Shown piece after piece: positions 34,125 to 44,862 of a stretch of DNA of 64,000 nt (position 1 is the first letter of the stretch; each line of letters opens with the position of its first letter). The translations under genes were made by a program, and so were the position numbers. The stretch comes from Chlorella sorokiniana. Its lineage: Eukaryota; Chlorophyta; Trebouxiophyceae; Chlorellales; Chlorellaceae. Where the stretch lies: contig CP084610.1 in NCBI GenBank assembly GCA_025917655.1, forward strand, positions 2,108,001-2,172,000, given 5' to 3'. Under the pieces are notes generated by a model that was not told where the DNA came from, did no database searches, and saw only the letters and a program-made list of their open reading frames with translations.

Positions 34125-34462
34125 TGTGTTGCCTGGCGCAGCGCGGACTGCGGTGAGTGGGGTTGCCCTCGCAACCTGGAGGCGTAACTTCTATTCTCAA
34201 GTGCTGATTGGGGGTTTGTCAATGCATGAAATGTCGATTTGAGCTCTCTGTAAAAGAAGCCCAAGGATCGAGAGCGAGCACATGCCAAAAGGCGCAGCAC
34301 GCAGCATGCGAGAGCAAAGGCGCAGAACAGCGGCCTGATTCAAGTGATTTTCTCTGTTCCCGATCGCTTTTAAGCATTCGCAGCCGACAACCCCTTCGCC
34401 TGGGTGGCACATTTCGTGAAGCGCCTCTGCCACCCAAAGGGAGCCCTTTTACAGCATCTCCC
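34125..34462. promoter_or_regulatory. Divergent promoter between the DUF1232 and S26-like genes
   Basis: The 338 bases lie between head-to-head genes. A polypyrimidine stretch and CAG at 34348-34380 form a fair splice acceptor, so the S26-like gene may have a 5' exon within this region. Confidence 0.45.
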
Positions 34463-34834
34463 ATGGCGCATCGCGCCCCAGCTTCCGGTATGTGGGGCTG
34501 AAAGTGGTGCAGGGAGTGCAGGAAGTCGCGGCTGCACTCTCGTCCGCCACGGCCTCCCTCCCCGAGGCCCTGCAGCGGTGAGAGCTGACTTATGCCGCTG
34601 TATCACATTCTGGAAGCTGCAGCAGGCGGGGCGGCCGTCTTGGGGCTGGGTTGCGCTTGCCCGCTGGCCCCGCCGCCGTTTGGCCGGTTCATGCAATTGT
34701 TTCCATCTAACCACTGGCTGCGTGCCCTGCTGCCTGCTACAGAGGCGTGGAGGCGTACCGCAAGCAGCTGACAGGCGTGATCCTGATCACGGGCGCCGCC
34801 ATGGCGCCGACGCTGAACCCCAAGGGCACCAGGT

Positions 34835-34865
<31 letters not shown>

Positions 34866-36169
34866 TGCACATGATGCCTCCGTCCCTGCTGTTCTCTACA
34901 GAGCCGGGCTTACCTGCGAACACACGACCTTGCTTAATGCACCGCGTGGACCGTTCTTGGAGATGGTGGCTGCTGCAGCGCACACAGGCCTGCAGCCCTC
35001 GTGTTTCTCGACCTCGCCGCGCGGCGGTTGTGCTGCTCTGACCGCGGCGGCGCCCGCTCCCCTCCCCATGCCCGTGTGTGTGCAGCCAGGCGGACAGCGT
35101 GGAGCGCCTGCTGCTGCGCCTGCTGCCGCGGCCCTCACAGCGCACAGTCTTCCCCGGGGACGTCGTCGCCTTTGCCGCGCCGCTCACCGCCGCCGCCACA
35201 TCGGCGGCGGCCGGGCGGCGCCGCTGGCGCGCTCGGCCTGCCCCCTGCGGCTGCTGCAGCGGCGGCGGCAGACCCGACGGACCCTCGGCTGCAGCACACC
35301 ATGGTGCGGCGGGTGGCGGCGATGCCGGGGGATGAGCTGGTGACTGGGGAGGACGAGGAGGCGGCGGAGTTCGAGCGGTACATAGTCCCCGAGGTGCGGT
35401 ACGACAGGAGCATGGGTCGGCCTGTCTGGGAGCTTTCTGGGAGCGCGTGCCCCCTGACACGCATGTGGATCAGCGATAACTGCCGGCCCGCCAGCCTGGC
35501 GCTGGCCTCCGGCCGGCTTGCTCGGGTCGGCACTGCCGCAGCTGCCGCGGTCGCGATGCGTCCCTTGCGCACGCACCTTGCTCCTCCTGTGCCACCTCCC
35601 AGCCAGCCTGGACCACCCGCCTCCCTGCCGCCGCCGCCTGCCTGCAGGGCCACTGCTGGGTGGTGGCCGACAACGAGGACCTGGCGCCGCCGTCTGTGAT
35701 CGACAGCCGCAGCTTCGGGCCGCTGCCGCTGTCCCCGTCGTGGGCAGGTGCGCTTGCTCTGCTGCCAGCCTGGCCGGTGCGGCTGCCGCGGCACCCCTCC
35801 CTGCTTCCAGCCCGCTTCCACCCGCTTCTAGCCGGCTGCTGGCCAGCTTCTGGCCGGCTTCCAGCCAGGGAAAGGAAAAGGGGGCAGCACGGGCCCGTCA
35901 GCCGCGGCAGGCCTGCCTGCAGGCCTCACCAGCAGCCGATGCCGTGCAGCCTTTCACGCCGCTGCCGCAAGCTCCGCCCTTCTGCCGCCCCTGCGATTGT
36001 TGCCGCCGATCCTCCTCCCCCGCGCGCTTTCCTCCCTGCCGCCAGGGTGCTCTACGCGGCGCGCTCCCGAACCGACCACGGGCCTGTTGAGAACAGCGAG
36101 GAGGCCATGGCGGCGGATGCCCCGGTGCTCGAAGCGGAGCTGGACCTCGACCGCCTGTGCACCGAGTGA
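34463..36169 (+). CDS. Peptidase S26 homologue lacking the catalytic dyad
   Basis: Five exons: 34463-34577, 34743-34832, 35086-35393, 35648-35747 and 36046-36169. The fold of S26 signal/inner-membrane peptidases is clear from GVILITGAAMAPTLNPKG, VFPGDVVAF, MVRRVAAMPGDELV, GHCWVVADNEDLAPPSVIDS, RSFGPLPLS and VVGRVLYAARS. The nucleophile serine of the MSPT box is alanine (MAPT) and the usual catalytic lysine before RV is arginine (VRRVAAMPGD), so both dyad residues are absent. The C-terminus DHGPVENSEEAMAADAPVLE closely resembles Arabidopsis AT2G31140/AT1G06200, which as I recall also read EMAPT and VRR. The protein is therefore likely a conserved plant-lineage pseudo-peptidase of an organelle membrane. 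One-base deficits near 34475, 35200 and 35735 were assumed. The 5' end is uncertain and a further upstream exon is possible. Confidence 0.78.
34839..34864 (+). repeat. (GCC)n triplet repeat in an intron
   Basis: Eight GCC units lie six bases downstream of the donor of the S26-like gene's second intron. Confidence 0.85.
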
Positions 36170-37226
36170 CGCAGGGGGCGCCGGGCGGGCACGGGCCTGG
36201 CCGTCGCCGTCCGTGCCAGCCAGTGCTGGCCAGGCTTGCAGCTTTCTTTGCCCCATCGACGGCTCGCTCACCATGAATGTGCTTGCTTGCTGCTCGCACG
36301 CCGTTTGCAATTCGCTTGTTCTCCTGCCCGTCGCTGTGGCTTCCCAGCGTGGCTCGCTTGCTGTCTGATTCCGCTCGCTGTTCGCTCCTCGGCCCGGCTG
36401 CCGGGCAGCTTCCCTGAGGGCCCGCACATGCGTGGCCCCATGATTGCCAGTTTTCCTGCCAATGTACAATGCGTTCCCCCTTGATGCCCGCCGCCCTGCC
36501 TCTGTGCGGCGCTGAGTGCCGCTGGCCGCCGCTGCGGGCCTGTAACTGTATCCACCGCCTGCTTCGCCTGGGCTGTCGTAGCATGGACAGCTGCGTGGTG
36601 GCTTCAGCTGCCCACGGCGCACCAGCCGCACCGCCAGCTGCGGCCGCTGATGAGAAACACAATGTGACGGCGGGATAATCAGGCCGCTTGGTGGCGGCAT
36701 GACGGGTGTTGTAGTCAATGGACGCTCGACACCATCTCACTGCAACCCTCTGCCGACATCCAACAGAAAATGGTACTGCAAACAATGCAGCAACCAGTTG
36801 GGTGGTGCCTCGTGTCGCCCAACACCCACAGAATTACAGCAATCAAAATAATCGTCCTGCTTCCCAACAACAGCTGTGCATAGTATCGACGCAAATGGTG
36901 AATCGTTCAGTGAGAAAATAGTGAGCGTGCGGCGCGCAACGGGGCGCATCGGCGGGCAGGCTGCGCATTTCAGAGGGTGCGCCAGGCACACGCGCCGCCA
37001 ACGCTGCCTCGCTCGCCGACGCCGCTTCTACTGCTTCATCAGCCGGGAAGGAAGGGGGCCTGCCCTTCTGTCAACTCCTTGCCAGCTCCACTGTTGAGGA
37101 GCGTGGCTGAAGTGCTGGAGCGCAGCGGCGGTGCGTGCACCAGCAGCCACAGAGCAGCCGGGGCAGAGCTGGGGCCCGCTGGAGCTGGTGGCCAGGGCTG
37201 CCGCCGGGCCGCTTTTTGGTGCTGGT
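36170..37226. other. Convergent 3' region
   Basis: The S26-like gene (+) and the P-domain gene (-) converge across this kilobase. The part at 36700-36930 is clearly AT-richer than the surroundings. No gene or repeat was recognised. Confidence 0.5.
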
Positions 37227-40200
37227 TTACAGCTGGAAAGCGCCGGCCAGCGCGTGGGCCAGCTCCTGCAGGTTTGAGCCCTCCAGGCCGCTCATGAACT
37301 GCAAGAGGTGGGGAGGAAAGGAAGAGGGAGAGGAGGGGATGAGCCAAGGAGCCGAACAGGCACACTTTGGAGGGTAGGCGAGGGCGCGGGATGGGGCGGC
37401 TGTGAAGACCCGACAGTTCTCAGCACGCCAAGAGAAGCTAGGTGCAGGGAACGGAGGCGCGGCAGCGGCGGCGGCAACCACGGCAATGCGCAGCGTGCGC
37501 AGCGTCGCCTCACGTCGTGCATCGCCTCGCCCTTCCCGTCCAGGCTGCCCGCCAGCCCGCTCAGCGCATCCTGGCGCCGCTCCCTGGCGGCCGCCAGCCG
37601 GGCAGCCAGGTTCTGGCCGGCTTCCGAATAGAACTGGCCCAGAGCGGCTGCGTTGCCGCCCACGTGGCCCGCCAGGCTGGACGCCAGCGCGGCGACGTGC
37701 TGCCCCGCGGCGCCAAACGCCTGCAGGAGGGCCTGCACCTTGTCGCCGCCGCCCGACAGCAGGGCCTGCAGCGCCTCGCCGGAGCCTGCGGGCAGGCGGG
37801 TGAAAGGGGTGTGTGATGGGAAGGGGGATGAAGCAGAGGGGGCGCGGGGGTATCAAGCAGAGAAGGGCGGCCAGCAGGGACGCCAGCCTTTTACGCCGGG
37901 CAGGATCAATCTGTTTCCACTGCCCTCTGCTTGCTCTATCAACGACCCAACCGGACACACCACCGCTGCCCGGCCCCTCCCCTCCCAGTCCCCCACTGCA
38001 CACACACACTCACACAAACCCGCACCGCCCCGCCCCGCCCGCGCCCGCTCACCCAGCTGCGGCAGCTGCAGCGGCTGGCCGTCGACGGTGAGGGTGGGCA
38101 GGCGCAGGTGGTCGCGCAGCCAGGCCCCCAGGGAGTGGAGGTCCTCAGAGTGCTCCTGCAGCCAGTCCTGCAGCTGCCCCAGCCGGCTGTTCTCCTGCAG
38201 GCGGGGGGGGTGTTGAAAAGCCGAGCTGGCATTGCAGGGCGGACAGCCGAGATCGGGGTGCACCCCGGAAGACCAAAGTAAACACCTGCCCAGTCGCATG
38301 CCCCCGCGCCCCTCCCCCTTCTCCTGGGGCCTCACCCCGGCAGCCAGTCGCGCAGGCGCTGGATGAGGTCGGAAAGGTGGAGGTGCTGCACGCCGTGCCG
38401 CTCAGCCAGGGAGTGCATGTAGAGGCCAAACACGGCTGCGGGGTGTGGGTGGCGATGGGGTGGGTGAGTATGGGTGGGAGTGTGGGTGGGTGCAGAAGGC
38501 GGTGGCGGACTTGCTAGTAGTTGAGTTGATTATGGCAAGCGTGCGTGAGTGGTGCATGGGGAGGAGAGCAGCAGGAGCATGGCACCGCGGCGCCGCGGCG
38601 CTGCAGCAAGGTGCAGCGCAAGGCGGGGCGGCACATGTGCGTGCTGGAAGGGGGTGGGTTGGTGGGGCCGCACCCGCGCGCCACATGCTCTTCTTGGCCT
38701 CCTGGCAGGTGGCGTCGCAGCTGCCGCCTGCGAGCAAACGCGGCATGGCACAATGCAGGGTGTGACGGCTGTGGTGGCAGAGTGGGTGGGGTGGGTTGCA
38801 GCAGCTGGTAGTTGATGGAAGCTGTGTAAGCGGCCAGTTGCCAGCCAGGCACACGGGTGGCTCTGGGTTCGGCGGCACACGGTATTCCGGCCGATCCCTT
38901 CCCTGCGCGCATCGGCTCACCGACGCCCGAAGCGATGGCGCCGATCTGCTGCTGCAGCAGCGTCAGCAGCGGGCGCTGCGCCAGCAGCTGCTGCAGCGCG
39001 TCGGCGCCGGCGCTGGGCGGGGCGGGGAGGCGGGGGTGCGCCGGGCTGGGTGGGGGGGGGGGGTGGTTGGTGTAGACCACCTGCCAGCCCAGGATGCTGC
39101 AAGGTGGGATGGGGGCGGAGGGCAGAAATGTCTTTAAAATATGGATGGACAGGTGCAACTAAAAGGCACCCTCTGCGGATGGCGGCGGAAGCCCTCCGCC
39201 GCCCGCTTCCCCCTCCCGCCCCCTGCCCTCCACCCCAAAGCCCCGCCCTCACTTGGAGGGGTACCCGCGCTGGGGCCGCTGCCGGTACCGCCGGTACCGC
39301 TGCCGGCACTGCCGCCGGCAGAGGGGGAGACGGGCTCAGAGGGGCCATCATAGCCAACCACCGGGGGCGGGTGCAGGGGTGGGTGCAGGGGTTGGTGCAG
39401 GGGCAGGGGTGGGCGGCAGCGCCCCGTCGCACAGCGTCAGCGTCCAGCCGTTGAGCGCGATCTCGCGCCTGCGGGGGGGGGGAAAACCGGCTGGTCGCTC
39501 CTCAATGCAAGAGGAGCAGCAGCTACGTGCTGCATGCAGCACGTGGCCCCAGCTGTCGGCAGCGCTGCCAATGAAGCAGGCCCCGAACAAGGCCGCAAGT
39601 GCAGCCCCCCACCGCAGCAGCGGCCCCTCGGTCAGCAGCCGGAATGCAAGGGCAGTGCCAGGGTGGCCCCAGCGTGCTCACAGCGTGTTGTTGGGGGCCA
39701 CGTCGGCGACGGTCAGGGTCCACATGCCTTGGGCGCCGCCCGAGCCCGCCACCGGCTGCTCGCCGTCAGCCAGGAAGGCCAGCTTCTGTACGGGACGGAA
39801 GCTGCCCGTGAAGGGGGCCTGGCTCTGCAGGCGGGGGCGGGGGCAAAGGTGGAGGGGTGACCAGGCTGGGTAGGCAACTGAGCAGCAGAGCGGCAAGGGT
39901 GCGGCGGGGCAGCAGCTGGAGGGCCCGGGGGTGGCCACTGGGAGCCCCAGGCTCCACATTCTTTTAAGGCAGCTGCCAATCGCTTATAACTGCGGCAGCC
40001 CCCCGTCGCACCATGTTGAGCGGGAAGGCGGCGGCGGCGGAGTCGGTGAACGTGGTGCGGTACAGGTTCTGGCCGCGCCTGCGGTACGCAAGGGCAGCAG
40101 CGACGCCGTCAGCACACAAGGGAGTTGCGGCTGCTGATGGGGAGCGGCACGTTTAAAAGGAGGACGTTGTGTGTGTGTGTGTGTGCCACATGGCATCGGG

Positions 40201-41330
40201 GTGTGCGTGTGTGTGTGGGGGGAGGGGAGAGCCGCGCTGGTCGACTTGGCACAGGGCCTCGAGCGACAACCCCCCGCACACACACACACTGCATCAGGGT
40301 GCGCACGCGCCCCTGCCGCGCCCACCTGCCCAGGCCGTGTGACTTGAGCACGATGGAGGGGTGGGCGGCGGAGGGGCTTGCGGCGTTGGAGAAGGGCGCC
40401 GCTCCCAACGTGATCTGCAGGGGGTGCGGGTGGGGGCAAAGAGGACGGTGTGGCACAGGCCAGCACAACACAGCGCAGCGCAGCGCACCAGCTGGGAGCA
40501 CGCAGCGCAGCTCGACTGCCGACGAGGCGGCTGGCGGGCCCAGCTGGCTCCGCAGGCGCCTCCGAGGCCGCTGAGCAGCTCAATGCAGGCGGCACCAGCG
40601 CTGTTTCCAGCCTTTTCTTCAGCAGCCCCGCGCGCAGCTTGCCTTGAGGGCGCCGATGCGGCGGTGGGAGACGTCGAGCGTCACTGCCAGGTCTTGAACC
40701 ACAAACGCATCCTGCGGGTGGGTAGTGGCACGGACAGGAGGCTGGCGCGGGCGGGCAGGGGCGGGGAGGTTGGCGCGGGCGGGGAGAGGCTGGCAGCGAA
40801 GGGCGCAGGGCTAGTGTGCGCGGGGCAAGGCAGAGGAATTGTCGAAAATGGGGGCACAGGCTGCCTGTAAGCTGTGAAGCGGCCCAGCGGCGGCCCGGGC
40901 AGCGCAGCTGGAGCGCAAGCGCAGCCGGCTCACGTGCCCCCACCCCCTAGCCCCCGTTCTGCGGGCAGTCAGCCGGGCCTAGCTTGCCTGAACCACCATC
41001 ACGTCTTGCAGGGTGCCCACCGCGGTCTGGATGAGTCCTTTGCTCACGTAGGTCTTGCAGCTGGCATGCACCTGCACGGCAGCAGCGGCGGCACCGCCAA
41101 CGAGGGGGTGCTGTGAGCCGTGCATGGGTGGAGGTCGCACGGCGGCCACGAGCGGCGATAGCTTGTGGAACCAATGCTATTGGGCGGTAGGCAGCCGCAT
41201 CAGGCAGGCAGGCACGAGTGCAGGCCACGGCTGCTTCCCAGCAGCCAGCAAGGCCGCCGCCACCCACCGCCGAGGCGTGGGCGGCAGCCAGCGCCGCCGC
41301 CAGCAGCAGAAAGGCGCCCCGCCTGTCCAT
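37227..41330 (-). CDS. Secreted P-domain (proprotein-convertase type) protein with helical tail
   Basis: Exon 1 (41330-41268) encodes a signal peptide (MDRRGAFLLLAAALAAAHASA). Exons 41071-40988, 40711-40643, 40414-40326, 40078-40012, 39834-39682 and 39468-39253 encode a P/Homo-B domain. Its landmarks are VVQDLAVTLDVSHRRIGALK, SIVLKSHGLG, RGQNLYRTTFTDSA, PLNMSQAPFTGSFRPVQ, GMWTLTVADVAPNNT and EIALNGWTLTLCDG. In convertases this jelly-roll follows the subtilisin domain; here no protease domain precedes it. A Pro/Thr/Gly/Ser-rich linker follows. Exons at 39096-38921, 38435-38336, 38194-38055, 37795-37510 and 37298-37227 then encode an alpha-helical tail rich in Leu, Ala and Gln (LLTLLQQQIGAIASGVG, LAERHGVQHLHLSDLIQRLR, LQDWLQEHSEDLHSLGAWLR) ending ALAGAFQL. 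Two introns use GC donors (after 40988 and 40643) and both keep phase. The likely site of action is the secretory route or cell wall; the function is unknown. Confidence 0.75.
40168..40289. repeat. Opposed (GT)n and (CA)n tracts within one intron
   Basis: The intron between the P-domain exons ending at 40326 and starting at 40078 holds (TG)n tracts at 40168-40184 and 40201-40217 and a (CA)n tract at 40277-40289 on the plus strand. The two kinds are complementary and could pair in the transcript. Confidence 0.8.
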
Positions 41331-42129
41331 GGGGCTGCGAAGCGTGGGTAGGTTGCGAAGATGCTCCCTGGAGGCTGCCTCGACTCGCGATCCCTGGCGC
41401 CCCGGGTGTCGGTGGCGTGCCTGGCGCTCCCAAGGGCGTTTCACACCGATGGCCAAGCCGCACGAGAGGGATCAGTTCAGTGTCGAAATGGAGATAGACG
41501 GTGGTGGCGGGCAGGCGAGGCTTTGATCAGCCCCAGGCATCATCGCGCGCTGAGCCAGGCTCAGCGGCGGCACCAGAGCAGCGGCATGGGGAAAGCCTGG
41601 GAACGGGTATTGCAGCGCAAAATGCTCGCCTCCGTCTTGGTGTGACTTATTAGTCTAACCACGCACGGAAGTCTCGCAGCAAGAGGAGGAGAGCTTCAGC
41701 CACCCGCCCAAACTCGCTGGCGGGGTGTTGCCATGCAAAAGCGAGCCTGTCATGAGTCGTAAACGTACCTGCATACTGTATGGGGAGCGCGGGCACTGAT
41801 CGGGGGCCGCCGACCACAACACAAGTCGGTCCTGCCTCCAGAGCGGGGCTGCACAGCCCTTGTCGGCCCAACTGCTGCTTCAGGTGCTGGCTCCCACTAA
41901 CAACCGCCGCCTGTGAGTTCCATGAGACACTCGGGCCTGCGCATGGAGAGTCACTCCCGTTGCAGGGCGGCCTGCCGCTGCGGGCGACACGCTGACCAGC
42001 GCAGCGGCGATCGGAGTGCGGCCAAAACTGTTTAGAGGTTACAGGACCTCTCACTGCATGAGCACCCAGGATTGTCAGTGGTGCAGCGACCTGGCCGCAT
42101 CTCAAGCAACCATGCCCGTCGACTCGCGC
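41331..42129. other. Intergenic region before the ankyrin-MYND array
   Basis: This stretch contains the promoter of the P-domain gene. A minus-strand open frame of 151 codons at 41650-42105 has an amino-acid mix less skewed than typical shadow frames here (GGPRSVPALPIQYAGTFT... ending LLLLLRDFRAWLD). I recognise no family in it and do not annotate it as a gene. Confidence 0.4.
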
Positions 42130-42665
42130 CGGTCAGGGCGGCGGAGGCGCCAGTGCACGGTTGGCGGCGGCTGACGCCTGGCTCCCCTGAGGTTCATGAC
42201 CATCAATGGCATGGAACTGCATCGAATGCACATTTTGCATCAATCCAATTCCTTGGTTGCACCCTCCTGCGGCTGTGAGGGAGAGGACGATGGCTGCTGG
42301 TGGAGGCCCTTCAAGCAGCAGCGGGTGCCAGCTCAGCTCCGAACGCTTCAAGACTGAGCGGGCGCCCTGCGTTCCTTCGTTAAGCAACCGCTAAAGGGAT
42401 AGATCAGCGAAGCGAGGTCAGTCCGCCTTACAATCGGTGGGTTCTACTTTGATCGCGGGCAGAAGGCCGTCACACCTCAACCTTGAACGGCGCCGAGTCC
42501 TCAACAGGTGAACATGGAACGGCAATGTGCCGCATTCGCGCGCTGCCGCCTCCGCAACGCCCCAGCCCGGCCTGCCCGGTCACTACCCGCTGCTCAGCGG
42601 CGACAGATGTATACACTGTTTCATTTCTGTCACCGTGCTGCAGCGCTTTGTGTCACGGGCCCGAA

Positions 42666-44130
42666 ATGCCCCGCGGCCAAGTACCAATGACAGTCTTGGC
42701 TGAGCAGCTGCGGGCTGCGGCCCTCAACGGCCGCACAGCCGAGGTGGCTCGCCTGCTGGAGCACCGCAGGGGGCGTGCGGCAGTGAACCTGGCCAACGCG
42801 TCGGGTCACACAGCGGTGCAGTTGGCAGCTACGCAGGGGCACGGCGAGGTTGTGCGCTTGCTTATCGCGGCAGGCGCAGATGTGCACATGCTGGCAGCAG
42901 GCGGCTACACGCCGTTGTGCCTGGCTGTTGTGGCAGGCCATGCCGCCGTCGTTCTCCACCTGCTGGCGGCGGGTGCTGACCTCAGCCCACAGTTGCCGCT
43001 GGGCGCCACGCCCTTGCCGTGGCTGCGATGAGGGGCGACAGCGACATCGTGGCGCAGCTGCTGGCGGCCGGCGCCGACCCCAACTGTGCTGACTCCCAGG
43101 GTGTCACACCACTCATGCAAGCCAGCCAGACTGGGCGCGCAGAGGCCGCGCGGCTGCTGCTTGCGGCAGGCGCGGATGTCAATGCCAAGACCTCATCCGG
43201 CAACACGGCTTTGCAGTGGGCAGCGCACCATGGCGCCCAAGAGGTGGTGGGGCTGCTGCTGGCGGCTGGGGCAGATGCAAAGGAGGCTGGTGGCAACACT
43301 GGCATGAAACCCCTGCACACCGCTGCCCTCCTCACCCCCTCCCCTGGCGAATTAGTTGCCTCCGAGCTGGCAGCGAGTGACTCGCTGGCCCACCTCCTCC
43401 CTGAGAGCGTGAGACGGGCTGGCGTCAACTTCGGCGCTTGCTCCGACATCGCCGTCGGCCGCGACAACCCCAGCTCTCCGGTTGACAAGGCCGCTGTCAT
43501 CCGCCAGCTGGTGGCAGCTGGGGCTGATCTGGATGCGCGGGATGACAAGGGCTTCACCCCGCTGCACTTTGCAGCCTTTACGGGCCAGGCAGCGGTGGTG
43601 GAGGCGCTGCTGGAGGCTGGTGCTGATCCTGGAGCGCTGGACGGCGATGGGGGCTGCCCATGGCAGCATGCGATACATGAGGGTCACATCGGCATCGCCC
43701 ACATGCTGCAGCAGGCTCAGCTTGGTGGTGTGAGCGGCAGCGACGGCCCCAGCAGGCGCCCCCTCAGCTTCCCTGCTGCCGTCAGCCCCGCTGCAGCTGG
43801 CCCCGCCACCCAATCATCCGCTGCTGCTGTCAGCCCGGCTGCAGCATGCCCTGCTACCCCCTCGCCAGCCGCAGACGGCTCGCAGCGGCCGCCACATGTA
43901 TGTGCTGCATGCGGCCAGGAGGGACTGCACTTGCAGAAGTGCTCCCGCTGCAAGGCAGTGCGCTACTGCTGGTGAGATGGGGAGGGATGCTGGCTGGAGG
44001 CAGGTGTCGCAAGTTGCTGGATGGTTTGTGAGAAGGGAACCTGCTGCCCCATCCCTACAGCCCCTCCTGCCAGGCGGCACACTGGCGGCAGCACAAGCGA
44101 GCCTGTCGCCCGCCTGGTGGCAGTGCATGA
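42666..44130 (+). CDS. Ankyrin-repeat and MYND zinc-finger protein, array unit 1
   Basis: The N-terminus MPRGQVPMTVLAEQLRAAAL is shared by all units. Seven or eight ankyrin repeats follow (AVQLAATQGHGEVVRLLIAAG, ATPLAVAAMRGDSDIVAQLL, GVTPLMQASQTGRAEAARLL, NTALQWAAHHGAQEVVGLLL, FTPLHFAAFTGQAAVVEALL). A serine/alanine/proline linker leads to a MYND zinc finger split by a short intron (exon 1 to 43971, exon 2 44061-44130): CAACGQEGLHLQKCSRCKAV, YC, then CQAAHWRQHKRAC. All MYND cysteines and the histidine are present. Such proteins are protein-interaction adaptors; partners are unknown. One C is missing at about 43012 in ACGCCCTTGCC, the only break. The nearest relatives are the other four units. 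Confidence 0.88.
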
Positions 44131-44862
44131 CAGCGGCGGCGGCAGGCCTGTGCTGGGCAGCAGCGTCGGCAGCTGCGCCCAGGCATTCCATTCACCGTTT
44201 AGTGGGTGCTGGAAACATCTTGGGTGCATTCACAAGATTCGGCCGCCCGGCGCGCGGGGCACTTGCTGGCGGCAATGTGCAGCGGCAGTAGGGCCATGGG
44301 GTCTGCTGGTGGCGGTCTGGGCGGCAGAGGCACCAATCGAGCTTGCAATTGTCGGCAGCGGCTGATACCTGAACCCCCAGGGTTCATGACCATCAATCAC
44401 ATGTAACTGCGTTGAATGCACGCTATGCATCAATCACATAGCGTGGTTGCACACTCCTGCGGCTTTGAGGGAGAGGATGAGGGAGCTGGTGGAGGCCCTT
44501 CAAGCAAGCTCAGCTTGTGCCAGCTCAGCTCTGAAAGCATGACGACCGCCAAAGAGGCGAGCGGGAACTGGCGTACCCCGAATGCATTGTGCACCTACTA
44601 CTTGAGTTCAATCAGCAAGACAAGGTCAGCCCGCCTCCCAATCGGTGTTCACCTTCGATCGCCGGCGAAAGGTCGCCACACCTGAACTTGCGAACGGCAT
44701 CAGGACCTCTACAGGTGCTCAAGGAACGGTGACCTGTCGTATTGGCGCGCTGCCGCCTCCAAACGCCCCTTCGCCACCCGCCTCGCCACTTGACGCTGCT
44801 CACAAGCCACACGCTGTTTCATTCTTTCGCCGTGCTGCAGCGCCTTGTTTCACGGTGCCTTG
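44131..44862. other. Spacer between array units 1 and 2, with antisense ankyrin relic
   Basis: This spacer holds the shared 3' block of unit 1 and the upstream block of unit 2. Between them (about 44240-44345) lies a sequence related to the antisense ankyrin gene at 53387-54534, sharing ATGTGCAGCGGCAG and GGCGGCAGAGGCACC-type motifs. It is short and degenerate. Confidence 0.6.
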
